From: Streptomyces sp. SID8352
Lineage (GTDB): Bacteria > Actinomycetota > Actinomycetes > Streptomycetales > Streptomycetaceae
DNA length: 64,000 bases
Direction: 5' to 3'
Assembly (NCBI RefSeq): GCF_009862265.1
Contig: NZ_WWGX01000078.1
Span: 65,173-129,172 of the forward strand
A model generated the notes under the pieces. The model did not search any database. It saw only the letters and a list, made by a program, of their open reading frames with translations, and had not been told where the DNA came from. A program made the translations under genes and the position numbers. Each line of letters opens with the position of its first letter. Position 1 is the first letter of the stretch. This document shows positions 8,894 to 17,154 of the stretch, one piece after another.

Positions 8894-9802
8894 TTACCAA
8901 CCGACCTTCTCGCAGCCGCTGTGGTCGAGGGGTTCGACCTGGAGGGTGGCGTGCTCGACCCCGTGGCGGTCGCGCAGGAGGTCGCGCGCCCGGTCCAGGA
9001 CGGCGTGGTCGTCGGCCCCGGACTCGGCCACCAGGTGCGCGGTGGCCACGTTCATTCCCGAGGTGAGGGTCCACAGGTGCAGGTCGTGGACCTCCTTGAC
9101 GCCCTCCACGGCCTCCAGGTCGGCCGCGACCTCGGCCGGTTCCATGCCCGCAGGGGCGTGCTGGCCGAGCACCGCGAACACCTCGCGCCCCAGGGCCACG
9201 GCGCGGACCGCGACGAAGGCGCCGATGGCCAGGGCGATGACGGTGTCCCACACGGGCTGTCCGGTCGTCGCCACCAGCCAGCCGGCGACGACCACCCCGA
9301 CGGATCCGGCGGTGTCGGCCACGACCTCCAGATAGGCGCCCTTGACGTTGAGGCTCTCGGAGGCGCCGGACCGCAGCAGGGCGAGGGCGACGAGGTTGAT
9401 CACCAGGCCGATGCCGCCGACCACCATCATCGGTCCCGAGGACACCTCGGCGGTGCTGCCGATCCGGCCGATGGCCTCGATCACGACGTAGGCCGAGACG
9501 CCGAGCATCAGCAGGACCGACAGGAGGGAGGCGAACACCTCCGCCCGGTACGAGCCGTAGGTGCGCCGCCCGGTCCGGTCGGGCCTGGTCGCCACCCGGG
9601 TGGCGACCAGGGCCGCGCCGAGCGCCACCACGTCGGCCGCCATGTGCCCGGCGTCGGAGAGCAGCGCCAGCGATCCCGACAGCAGTCCGTACGCCAGCTC
9701 CACCGCGAAGTACGACGCGATCAGCCCGAAGGAGACGGCGAGCCGCCACCGGTGCTTCCCGCCCGCGTGACCACCCGTGCCGTGACTGTGACCGTGCCCC
9801 AT
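8894..9802 (-). CDS. Cation diffusion facilitator (Zn2+/Co2+ exporter)
   Basis: A 302-residue CDF transporter with a His-rich N terminus (MGHGHSHGTGGHAGGKH) and six membrane helices. Helix II carries the metal site HMAAD within SDAGHMAADV, and helix V carries EVVADTAGS. The cytoplasmic C-terminal domain (VKEVHDLHLWTLTSG) fits the dimeric metal-sensing fold. It would export Zn2+, Co2+ or Cd2+ by proton antiport. ATG at 9802 follows GGAGGGG by nine bases. Its 5' leader (9803 to about 9915) is less GC-rich than its surroundings and may hold the promoter, but I see no convincing Zur box. Confidence 0.93.
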   Translation of the reverse strand: MGHGHSHGTGGHAGGKHRWRLAVSFGLIASYFAVELAYGLLSGSLALLSDAGHMAADVVALGAALVATRVATRPDRTGRRTYGSYRAEVFASLLSVLLMLGVSAYVVIEAIGRIGSTAEVSSGPMMVVGGIGLVINLVALALLRSGASESLNVKGAYLEVVADTAGSVGVVVAGWLVATTGQPVWDTVIALAIGAFVAVRAVALGREVFAVLGQHAPAGMEPAEVAADLEAVEGVKEVHDLHLWTLTSGMNVATAHLVAESGADDHAVLDRARDLLRDRHGVEHATLQVEPLDHSGCEKVGW

Positions 9803-10060
9803 GACTCCGGTTCCCCTCCTCGGTCGGACCCTCTTGCCGCCAGCAGGGAACCACAACCCGAAGAAAGGGGCAAAGGCTGCATCGGTGACCGTTGCCATCT
9901 TCATTAACAGGCCCCTGACCTGCGACGATGTTTCCGTCACCGGGGGCCGGGGGAAGCCGTGGGCGACACCCCGCCGGGCGGTCCGGTTCACCGGTACGGC
10001 GGCCCGGCGGGGGCGCGGGGGACCATCCCTCCGCGCCGTGCGCTCATCGCGGCCGCTGGG

Positions 10061-10867
10061 TCACCGGGACGGCGGGCGGCCCTGTCCGGCCGGGTCCCCG
10101 GCGGCGGAAGGCGCGGCCGGAGCACCGTCCAGTGCCTCGGTGACGGCCGCGGCGACCCGCTCGATCTGCTGGTCGAGGAAGAAGTGGCCGCCGGGGAGGG
10201 CGAGGGTGCGGCCGGGGCCGGAGGTGAGGCCCCGCCACTGGTCGGCCTGGTCCACCGAGACGATCGGGTCGTCCTCGCCGACCAGGACGGTGACGGGCAG
10301 GTCCCGCAGGGTGCCCCGGTCCCAGACGTACTGTCCGAGCAGCCGGTAGTCGGCCCGGACCGGCGGCATGATCAGGTCGAGGATGCCCGGCTCGCTCAGG
10401 AGGCGCGGATCCATGCCGCCGAGGCGGCGTATCTCGGCCAGCAGGGCGGCGTCGCCCTCCTGGAAGTCGCTCGCGCGCGGGCCGAGGGAGGGCGAGGCCC
10501 GGCCGGACAGGAAGAGGTGGACGGGCCCGTCGGCGGCGCCGGCCCGCTGGAGGGCGCGGGCCGTCTCGAACGCCAGCAGCGCGCCCATGCTGTGCCCGAA
10601 CAGGGCCAGCGGCCTGCCGGGGTCGCGGTGCCCGGGCAGTTCCGCCAGCACCCGCTCGACGATCTCGCCGAAGTCCCGGGCGGGGGGCTCCCCGAGCCGG
10701 TCCTGCCGGGCCGGGTACTGCACCGCGAACACCTCGGCGCCGGGGTCCAGGGCGCGGGCGAGCCCGCCGTACGCGTTGACGGCGCCGCCGGCGTGGGGGA
10801 AGCAGAGCAACTGCGCGGTGCCGGACGCGGCCGGGCGCAGACGACGTATCCATGTGCTGCTGGTCAT
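10061..10867 (-). CDS. Type II thioesterase (alpha/beta hydrolase)
   Basis: A 268-residue stand-alone thioesterase of the GrsT/SrfA-D type, which clears mis-primed acyl groups from carrier proteins of NRPS/PKS assembly lines. The fold shows LLCFPHAGG near residue 20, nucleophile Ser93 in GHSMG, Asp199/200 in GEDDP and His228 in GGHFF. ATG at 10867 has GAGAGG six bases upstream. No NRPS, PKS or carrier protein lies in the window, so it is either an orphan acting in trans on a cluster elsewhere or a cluster remnant. Confidence 0.9.
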   Translation of the reverse strand: MTSSTWIRRLRPAASGTAQLLCFPHAGGAVNAYGGLARALDPGAEVFAVQYPARQDRLGEPPARDFGEIVERVLAELPGHRDPGRPLALFGHSMGALLAFETARALQRAGAADGPVHLFLSGRASPSLGPRASDFQEGDAALLAEIRRLGGMDPRLLSEPGILDLIMPPVRADYRLLGQYVWDRGTLRDLPVTVLVGEDDPIVSVDQADQWRGLTSGPGRTLALPGGHFFLDQQIERVAAAVTEALDGAPAAPSAAGDPAGQGRPPSR

Positions 10868-11418
10868 TGTCGGCCTCTCAAGAAGACGGCCCCGCAGGGA
10901 ACTTGTGGCACACGGGGCCGTCACAGGCTACGCAGGCGCCGCCCGCGCCACCGCCGTTTCACCCGGTCCGGGACCGCGGGGAGCCGGAGGCCGCCGGCCA
11001 GGAACGCCGGGCACCGGTGTCCCGGTCGCGGTGCTCCCGGCCCGGGGCCCCGAGCGGCGGCGCCCTGGAACGATGCCCGCCACCACGGACACAGAACGTG
11101 GCGCACCGGCCGCATGGGGCCCGCGTCCGTGGAGCACGGGCGGTCCTCCGGTCATGGTGCCGCGCGACGGGGCCGGTTCCGGTCCGGACGGTGGTGTCCC
11201 TGGCCGGGGCGGGTGGCCAGGGGCGCCGACGGAGTGGTGGGGGCCGGCCGGAGCAGGGGCGGCGCGACACCGTGGCCCGGGAAGGCGTGGCGCCGTCGCC
11301 CGGTGCGGCGCGGCACTGTCACGGGGCGGGGCGGGGCGTCACCAGATGAGGCGGGGCGTCACCGTCACCGTCACCGGGTCACTGAGCCACCGCCTCACCG
11401 TGTGAACTGCTCACCGCG
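10868..11418. other. 551-bp gene-free stretch
   Basis: No reading frame here has a plausible start and codon pattern. It holds the thioesterase promoter region (GAGAGG just upstream of its ATG) and, near 11320-11420, a run of short direct repeats built on gcggggcgtcacc and caccgtcacc. It separates two genes read on the minus strand. Confidence 0.5.
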
Positions 11419-12090
11419 TCACCGCGCGAGTCCCTCCTCGATGAGCGCCCTGAACTCCTCGTACGAGCCGGGGTTGGCGACGCGGCGGCCGTCGAGGAAG
11501 AAGGTGGGCGTGCCCTGGACGCCCAGCCCGAGTCCGTCGCGCTGGTCCTCCTGGATGCGTCCGGCGGTCTCCGGGTCGGCCATGTCCCGGTCGAACCTCT
11601 CCATGTCCAGGCCGAGTTGTTCGGCGTACCCCCGGAAGACGTCCTCCTTCCACTCCTTCGACTCGCCCCACTCCTCCTGAGTGGTGAACAGCTCGGTGTA
11701 CATCTCCTCGAACCGGCCCTGCCTCGCGGCGGCCTCGGCGGCGCGGGCGGCGGGCTCGCCGTTGCGGTGGCCGGGCATCGGGAAGTAGCGGGCGACGAAG
11801 GTCACCCGGTCCCCGTACTCCTTCCGGAGCTTCTCGACCACCGGGAAGTAGGCGGCGCACGCCTCGCACTCGAAGTCCAGGAACTCCACGAGGGTCAGTT
11901 CGCTGGAGGCCGGGTCGGTGAGCCGGTGGCTGTTCTCCCGCACCGGGACGGCCCCGGCGGCGGGGCCGACGTCCAGGCCGCCCCGGTCGCGCCGGTCCTC
12001 GGGGGCGAGCAGCAGATAGGAGCCGAGGGCGGCCGCGAATCCGGCCAGCAGGACGGCTGCGGCGACGAGGTGTCTGGTGAGTCTCTTCAT
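11419..12090 (-). CDS. DsbA-family thiol-disulfide oxidoreductase, membrane anchored
   Basis: A 223-residue protein with one N-terminal hydrophobic segment (about residues 8-28), then an extracytoplasmic thioredoxin-like DsbA domain. The redox motif Cys75-Glu-Ala-Cys78 (DFECEACAAY) and cis-proline loop GTPTFFLDG are intact. It should oxidise or isomerise disulfides in exported proteins. ATG at 12090 is preceded by GAAGGA, a good ribosome site. A separate upstream ATG (12103) opens only a five-codon frame that stops over this start and is probably incidental. Confidence 0.92.
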   Translation of the reverse strand: MKRLTRHLVAAAVLLAGFAAALGSYLLLAPEDRRDRGGLDVGPAAGAVPVRENSHRLTDPASSELTLVEFLDFECEACAAYFPVVEKLRKEYGDRVTFVARYFPMPGHRNGEPAARAAEAAARQGRFEEMYTELFTTQEEWGESKEWKEDVFRGYAEQLGLDMERFDRDMADPETAGRIQEDQRDGLGLGVQGTPTFFLDGRRVANPGSYEEFRALIEEGLAR

Positions 12091-12574
12091 GGTTCCTTCT
12101 TCATGGCGTCGAGGGGGGGGTAACGAACGGCGGCACGGACCGGTCGGCGGTCGGCCTCGCGGCGGCCGCGGCACCGGTCCGGGCACCTGCCGGGCCCGTA
12201 CGGCCGCACGGGCCGGACGCACGGACCGGACGCACGGGAGCGCGCGGGCGGTGCCCGAGGACAGTGGGCCGTGCCGCTGCACGGGGCCGGATCCGCGTGG
12301 GCGGGGCCGGCGCCGCTGCGCGCACGGGGGGGCGGTGGCCGGAAGGGGGCGGGTGGCGGAACGGGGCGGGTGGCGCGGGCAGCCCGCCCGACGGAGGGCG
12401 AGCGGTGCGCCCATCGGCGCGCGGGATACCGTCACGGCGCCCGGGAGACACCTCGGGGTGTCTCCCGGGCGCCGCCGGCCCGCACGCGCTCCGGGACGCG
12501 TCGGCCCGCGTCCGCGGTGCACGGACCACCGGGAACGCCGGGCACCGCGTCAAGCGGGTACGCCGGACCGTCCG
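12091..12574. other. 484-bp gene-free stretch
   Basis: It holds the upstream region of the DsbA gene and, at 12436-12473, a strong hairpin that probably ends transcription of the small membrane-protein gene. No credible coding frame is visible. Confidence 0.5.
12436..12473 (-). terminator. 17-bp perfect stem, TCGG tetraloop
   Basis: Arms 12436-12452 and 12457-12473 are perfectly complementary around a four-base loop TCGG. It lies about 100 bp past the stop codon of the membrane-protein gene on the minus strand and has no following T-run. A strong intrinsic-type terminator or mRNA-stabilising hairpin. Confidence 0.75.
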
Positions 12575-13246
12575 TCAGGGCAGCGACGGGACGCCGTACG
12601 GCACCGCTCGGCGCGGGCCGGGGAGCGCGCGCCCCAGCGCGGGCGGCGCCCGGCCGCCGCCGCGCCGCGCCAGGACGGCCGACCGCAGCGCCGCGGCGCC
12701 GGTCCGCGCGGTCACCCGCGGCCCGGTGCCGCGGACCCGGCCGAGCACGGTCCGGACACACCGCAGCAGACGGCGCACGAGCGCCAGCAGGGGCCCGCCG
12801 CGCCCCCGCAGCCGCTCGGCGCAGCCCAGCAGTCGGGCGGCGATGAGCAGGGTGATCAGATGCCCGGCGAACAGCACCCCGGCCGGGGGCCCGCCCTCGG
12901 CCATGTGCCCCGTCAGGGCCATCGGGCCCGGCGCCGCCCCCTGGCCCCCCGTCATCGCCCGGCAGGCACCGGGCAGCGTGTAGGCCAGGTCGGCGACGAG
13001 CTGCGCGGCCAGCAGGATCCCGAGCGCCTGGGCGTCCGAGAGCCTCCGCCGGGTCAGCAGCACCGCGCCGGGCACGGCGGCCGACATGACGGCGGCGGCG
13101 AGGATCCAGCGCGGCGCGTGGCAGCGGTTCAGCAGGTGTCCGGCGAGCGGGAGCAGGACGCACAGCACCGCCGGGGCCCCGGCGCCCAGGAGGCGCGGCA
13201 GACCGGACGCCCACGGGGCGGGGCCGGTGGGGTGGCGCGCTGGCAT
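12575..13246 (-). CDS. Small polytopic membrane protein, unknown function
   Basis: About 223 residues with four hydrophobic segments: LLGAGAPAVLCVLLPLAGHL, ILAAAVMSAAVPGAVLL, ALGILLAAQLVADLAYTL and GVLFAGHLITLLIAARLL. The C-terminal third is basic and Arg-rich. I chose ATG at 13246; a longer form from ATG 13333 is possible, and neither has a strong ribosome site. It is transcribed in the same direction as metX but separated from it by a 457-bp repeat-containing gap. I do not recognise the family. Confidence 0.65.
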   Translation of the reverse strand: MPARHPTGPAPWASGLPRLLGAGAPAVLCVLLPLAGHLLNRCHAPRWILAAAVMSAAVPGAVLLTRRRLSDAQALGILLAAQLVADLAYTLPGACRAMTGGQGAAPGPMALTGHMAEGGPPAGVLFAGHLITLLIAARLLGCAERLRGRGGPLLALVRRLLRCVRTVLGRVRGTGPRVTARTGAAALRSAVLARRGGGRAPPALGRALPGPRRAVPYGVPSLP

Positions 13247-13502
13247 GGGCGGGGCCTCGGGTCGGTCGTCGGTCCGCGTCGGCAGGGGCGCCGGGCCCCG
13301 GGCGTCGCTCGCTGTCGTCGGCAGCGTACCCATCCCCGGTGTCCGCCCCGCCCCCGGGCCGTCCAGGACCCCCAGGGCCGGTCCCGTCCACCGGTCGGGC
13401 CGGTCCCGTCTCGGCGGCAGTGGCGGCGGCAGTGGCCGGGGCGCGCGCTCCCACCGCTCCCGCCAGGGAGCGGCGGCACGCCACACGCCTTCCGCCCGGC
13501 GG

Positions 13503-13614
13503 CCCCGGTTCGGCGACCCCGGTTCGGCGGCCCCGGTTCGGCGGCCCCGGTTCGGCGGCCCCGGTTCGGCGGCCCCGGTTCGGCGGCCCCGGTTCGGTCG
13601 CCCCGGGGCGCGCC
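13503..13614. repeat. 14-bp minisatellite, eight copies
   Basis: Eight head-to-tail copies of ccccggttcggcgg (first copy ends in a, last ends in tcg) between metX and the membrane-protein gene. The unit is not a multiple of three, so it is unlikely to encode protein. The rest of the 13247-13703 gap shows no credible gene. Confidence 0.95.
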
Positions 13615-13703
13615 GCCGGGCACTCGGCGCGGCGTGCGCCCCCCCCGTCAGCGTCACCCAAGGCGCCGCCGCCCGCGCCCCCGCCGCTCCGCGCGGCGGC
13701 CGG

Positions 13704-14840
13704 TCAGGGCAGGAGTTCCGCCACCAGCGCGGCGACCTGCTCGGTCTCCAGGAGGAAGCCGTCATGGCCGTAGGGCGACCCGATGATCCGCAGATCGTCG
13801 GCCGTGCCGATGCCGGACGCCAACTCCGCCTGCTGGTGGAGCGGGTAGAGCCGGTCGGAGTCGACCCCGGCGACCAGGGTCGGGGCGGTCACCCGGCGCA
13901 GCGCCGCGGCCGTACCGCCTCGGCCGCGGCCGATGTCGTGGCTGTTCATGGCGTCGCAGAGGACCACGTAGCTGCCCGCGTCGAAGCGGCGGACCAGCTT
14001 GTCGGCGTGGTGGTCGAGGTACGACCCCACCTGGTACCTGCCGCCCGCCCAGGGGTCCTCCCGGCCCTGCGCCGAGCGGCCGAACCGGCTCTGGAGTTCG
14101 GGCTCGCCGCGGTACATGACGTGGGCCATCCGCCGGGCGAGTCCCAGCCCCTCGTCCGGCCCCCGGCCCGTGGCGTGGTAATGGCCCCCCTGCCAGTGCG
14201 GGTCGGAGCGGATGGCACGGGTCTGGATGCCGGCCCAGGCGATCTGCTCGGCGCTCGCGGCGGCGGCCGTGGCCAGCAGCAGGAGCGCGCCCGTCCGTTC
14301 CGGGTGCGCCACGGCCCACTCCAGCGCCCGCATCCCGCCCATGGAGCCGCCCACCACCAGGGCCCAGCGGTCGATGCCCAGCGCGTCGGCGAGGCCGGCC
14401 TCGACGGCCACCTGGTCGCGCTGGGTCAGGAACGGGAAGTCGCCGCCCCAGGGCCGTCCGCCGGGTCCGGGGGAGGACGGTCCGGTACTGCCCTGGCAGC
14501 CGCCGAGGACGTTGGGCGCGACGACGTACCAGCGGTCGGTGTCGAGCGCCCGGCCGGGACCGACGAGACCGTCCCACCACCCGGGGGACGGGTGGCCCGC
14601 GCCGACGGGCCCGGCGACATGGCTGTCCCCGGTGAGGGCGTGCAGTACGAGCACGGCGTTGGAGCGGTCCGGTGCCGGGCGCCCCCAGGTCTCGAACGCG
14701 AGCCGCGCACCGGGCAGTCGGCCGCCCGCCTCCGTGGCGAGCGGCGTCCCGTGGTCGTACCACTGCCGGCGCCCGGACGGGTCCCCCTCCCGCCAGCCCC
14801 CGTGGGACGGCGGGAGGGGGACCCTCGCGGGCGCCGGCAC
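13704..14840 (-). CDS. metX: Homoserine O-acetyltransferase
   Basis: This 378-residue alpha/beta hydrolase-fold enzyme acetylates homoserine with acetyl-CoA to give O-acetylhomoserine for direct sulfhydrylation to homocysteine. The family signature NVLGGCQGSTGPSS lies at about 110-123, nucleophile Ser166 in GGSMGGM, Asp327/329 in VDSDRLYP and His359 in YGHDGF. It follows metY by five bases on the same strand and forms an operon. GTG at 14840 is chosen because the actinobacterial N-terminal motif GWREGDPSGRR begins about residue 15; there is no obvious Shine-Dalgarno sequence, so coupling to metY translation is likely. A long inverted repeat covers codons 1-25 right after the start codon. Confidence 0.9.
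   Translation of the reverse strand: MPAPARVPLPPSHGGWREGDPSGRRQWYDHGTPLATEAGGRLPGARLAFETWGRPAPDRSNAVLVLHALTGDSHVAGPVGAGHPSPGWWDGLVGPGRALDTDRWYVVAPNVLGGCQGSTGPSSPGPGGRPWGGDFPFLTQRDQVAVEAGLADALGIDRWALVVGGSMGGMRALEWAVAHPERTGALLLLATAAAASAEQIAWAGIQTRAIRSDPHWQGGHYHATGRGPDEGLGLARRMAHVMYRGEPELQSRFGRSAQGREDPWAGGRYQVGSYLDHHADKLVRRFDAGSYVVLCDAMNSHDIGRGRGGTAAALRRVTAPTLVAGVDSDRLYPLHQQAELASGIGTADDLRIIGSPYGHDGFLLETEQVAALVAELLP
14765..14838 (-). promoter_or_regulatory. Long inverted repeat abutting the metX start codon
   Basis: Arms of 11 bp (14765-14775 with 14828-14838) and 16 bp (14779-14794 with 14809-14824) are perfectly complementary, separated by a 3-bp mismatch, around a 14-nt loop. The stem directly abuts the GTG start at 14840 and lies wholly inside the first 25 codons. 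In mRNA it would block initiation unless ribosomes arriving from metY melted it. Regulatory function is inferred. Confidence 0.65.
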
Positions 14841-14845
14841 GGTGT

Positions 14846-16207
14846 TCAGGACGCGCCCTTCGCCGCCCGGAACCCGGCCTCCAGATCGGCCTTCAGATCG
14901 GCGAGGTTCTCGATGCCCACCGAGAGGCGCACCAGGCCGGGCGCCGCGCCCGACGCCGCGAGCTGCTCCTCGTCGAGCTGGCTGTGGGTGGTGGACGCCG
15001 GGTGGATGATGAGGCTGCGCACATCGCCGATGTTCGCGAGGTGGCTGAAGAGTTCGACGGCGTCCACGAACCGCTTGCCGGCCTCGATGCCGTCGCGCAG
15101 CTCGAAGGAGAGCACGGCACCCGCGCCCCTCGGCAGGTACCGCTGCCCGGCCTCGTACCAGCGGTTGGACGGCAGGCCCGGGTAGTGGACGGCGGCGACC
15201 TCGTCGCGCTGCTCCAGCCACTCGGCCAGGGCCTGGGCGTTGGAGGAGTGCCGCTCCAGGCGCAGGCTGAGCGTCTCCACGCCCTGCAGGAGCAGGAAGG
15301 CGGAGTGCGGGGCGATGGCGGGCCCGAGGTCGCGCAGCAGCTGGACCCGGAGCTTGACGGCGAAGGCGCCGGGGCCCAGCGCGGGCCAGTAGCGCAGTCC
15401 GTGGTAGCTCGGGTCGGGCTCGGTGAAGTCGGGGAAGCGCTCGGGGTGGGCGCCGAAGTCGAAGGTGCCGCCGTCGACGACGATGCCGCCGAGGGTGGTC
15501 CCGTGCCCGCCCAGGAACTTGGTGGCCGAGTGGACGACGATGTCGGCGCCGTGCTCGACGGGCCGCAGCAGGAACGGCGTGGGCACGGTGTTGTCCACGA
15601 TCAGCGGGACACCGGCGTCGTGCGCGACGTCGGCCACGGTCCGGATGTCGAGGACGTTGCCGCGCGGGTTGCCCAGCGTCTCCGCGAACAGCGCCTTGGT
15701 GCCGGGGCGGATCGCCGCGCGCCAGGCGTCGGGGTCGTCCGGATCGTCGACGAAGGACACCTCGATGCCGAACTTGGGCAGGGTGTGGCGGAACAGGTTG
15801 TACGTGCCGCCGTAGAGGGAGGCGCTGGAGACGATGTGGTCGCCGGAGCCGGCCAGCGTCAGGATCGCCAGGGTCTGCGCCGCCTGTCCGGACGCGAGCG
15901 CCACCGCCGCCACGCCGCCCTCCAGCGCGGCGACGCGCTGCTCGAAGACGTCCTGGGTGGGGTTGTGGATGCGGGTGTAGATGTTGCCGGGCTCGGCGAG
16001 CGAGAAGAGGTCGGCGGCGTGCTGGGTGTCCCGGAAGACGAACGACGACGTCTGGTAGATGGGCGTCGTCCGGGCGCCGGTCGTCGGGTCCGGCGCGGCA
16101 CCGGCGTGGACCTGCTTGGTCTCGAAGGACCAGGCCGGGGCGGCGGGCCCGGCCGACTCCCCGTCGGGTGCGCGGCCGACGGCGGCGGAGTCGATCGGCT
16201 GGCTCAT
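14846..16207 (-). CDS. metY: O-acetylhomoserine sulfhydrylase
   Basis: A 453-residue PLP enzyme of the Cys/Met metabolism family. It condenses O-acetylhomoserine with sulfide to make homocysteine. PLP contacts ALASGQAAQ and SLYGGTYNLF, the long MetY-type insertion, and Schiff-base Lys230 in HSATKFLGGHG are visible; the length exceeds cystathionine gamma-synthases (about 380-390) and fits MetY. ATG at 16207 gives MSQPIDS and an acidic, Pro/Ala-rich leader before WSFETKQVHAG. It heads the metY-metX operon and has a leader peptide 230 bp upstream on the same strand, suggesting amino-acid-responsive attenuation. Confidence 0.94.
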   Translation of the reverse strand: MSQPIDSAAVGRAPDGESAGPAAPAWSFETKQVHAGAAPDPTTGARTTPIYQTSSFVFRDTQHAADLFSLAEPGNIYTRIHNPTQDVFEQRVAALEGGVAAVALASGQAAQTLAILTLAGSGDHIVSSASLYGGTYNLFRHTLPKFGIEVSFVDDPDDPDAWRAAIRPGTKALFAETLGNPRGNVLDIRTVADVAHDAGVPLIVDNTVPTPFLLRPVEHGADIVVHSATKFLGGHGTTLGGIVVDGGTFDFGAHPERFPDFTEPDPSYHGLRYWPALGPGAFAVKLRVQLLRDLGPAIAPHSAFLLLQGVETLSLRLERHSSNAQALAEWLEQRDEVAAVHYPGLPSNRWYEAGQRYLPRGAGAVLSFELRDGIEAGKRFVDAVELFSHLANIGDVRSLIIHPASTTHSQLDEEQLAASGAAPGLVRLSVGIENLADLKADLEAGFRAAKGAS

Positions 16208-16437
16208 GGTGGTGCTCCCTTGTGCGGTCGTGCGAGGGCGAGAGAAGGGCGGGAAGAGGAGAAAGGGGACGGAATCGCCGTACGGGCGGGCCGGAGCGAC
16301 GGCGCGGGGGCGCCGGAAAGGCGGTACCGGGCCGCGCGCGGCGGGGAACGGCGGGAGGGGCACCCGGTGTCCGGCCCGGAGCGGGCATACGGCAGGGCGG
16401 CGAGGGGGTGCACGGAGGGGCGAGGCCGGGCGAGGCG
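16208..16437 (-). promoter_or_regulatory. metYX leader region, possible attenuator
   Basis: The 230 bp between the leader peptide and metY contain several small inverted repeats, including gccgcgcgcggc at 16331-16342 and cggcgc-gggg-gcgccg at about 16301-16316, the latter followed on the minus strand by a pyrimidine-rich stretch with TTTCTCC. This could hold terminator and antiterminator structures, but pairing was judged by eye only. Confidence 0.45.
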
Positions 16438-16512
16438 TCAGCCCCGGGCGATACAGCCCGTGGTGGTGACGCGCGCGAGGTCCACATGGGGGCGGGTCAC
16501 GAGCACAGTCAT
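16438..16512 (-). CDS. 24-aa cysteine-type leader peptide upstream of metYX
   Basis: A short frame encoding MTVLVTRPHVDLARVTTT followed by GCIARG. It fits the actinobacterial putative leader peptide family, whose members carry R-x-H-V-D-L-x-R-V and one or more cysteine codons near the C terminus and precede sulfur-assimilation genes, where they act in cysteine-responsive attenuation. The minus-strand sequence GGTTAACT ends six bases before the ATG, so the transcript may be leaderless. It lies 230 bp upstream of metY on the same strand. Three consecutive Thr codons before Gly-Cys-Ile are unusual for this group as I know it. Confidence 0.8.
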   Translation of the reverse strand: MTVLVTRPHVDLARVTTTGCIARG

Positions 16513-17154
16513 GGCCCCAGTTAACCACAGGCGACGGATGGGGGACCAGGGTGGGTCGCACTCCTGCACCACCCCTCCACACTCCCCCGACACCGGTGTC
16601 ACCAATGCCGTCGTGACGGGCCCCGGGCCGCCACCGGCGGGATGCTCCGGGCCGGACGGGGCGCTCCGGGCCATGGGGCGGAGGGTCTCGGCACGAGCAC
16701 ACGAGGGGGACGGTGCGCGGGGCGGCACGAGGGGGCGGCGGGCGGCAGGGGTGCGCGAAGGGGAACGGCGGGAGGCGGTGTGCGGGCGGTGGCGGTGCTC
16801 GCGCGGTGATGTGCGGTGATGCGCGGCGGGGCGGACGCGGGGAGCCGCGCCGAGGGGGCACCGCTGCGCGGCGGCCACGCTCCGCCCGCCGGGGGCCGCG
16901 CGCGCCCGTGCTCCGCCCCGCCCCGCGCCCCCGCGCACGCCCGCCCCGCGCCGTGCGTGAGGTGGCCTCGGCAAGGCGGGCACCTCCGGCCGCGCCGGGA
17001 CGGCCGGTACCTCGCCCGGGCGCCCGACCGGCACCGGGCCGCCACGGTTCGCCCCGGTCCACCGGGCACCGCCGGGCGGCGGACCGTCCGCACCTATGCT
17101 CACCGGCGAGGACCCGGCCGATGACCCGATCGTCGCCCTTCCCAGGAGGCACCG
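16513..17154. other. 642-bp divergent intergenic region
   Basis: It carries the promoters for the metYX leader (minus) and dhaKLM (plus). A perfect 12-bp palindrome gacaccggtgtc lies at 16589-16600, 77 bp upstream of the leader ATG, a plausible operator. The rest is GC-rich and Arg/Pro-like in every frame; I see no gene. A CCCAGGAGG ribosome site precedes dhaK. Confidence 0.5.

Noticed and set aside
9803..9915. Possible Zur box or metal riboswitch upstream of the CDF exporter.
   Set aside because: The best alignment to the Streptomyces Zur site matches only about half the bases, and no riboswitch fold is evident.
12086..12103. Five-codon frame starting at ATG 12103 that stops over the DsbA start.
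   Set aside because: The same bases form the DsbA ribosome site, which explains the sequence better.
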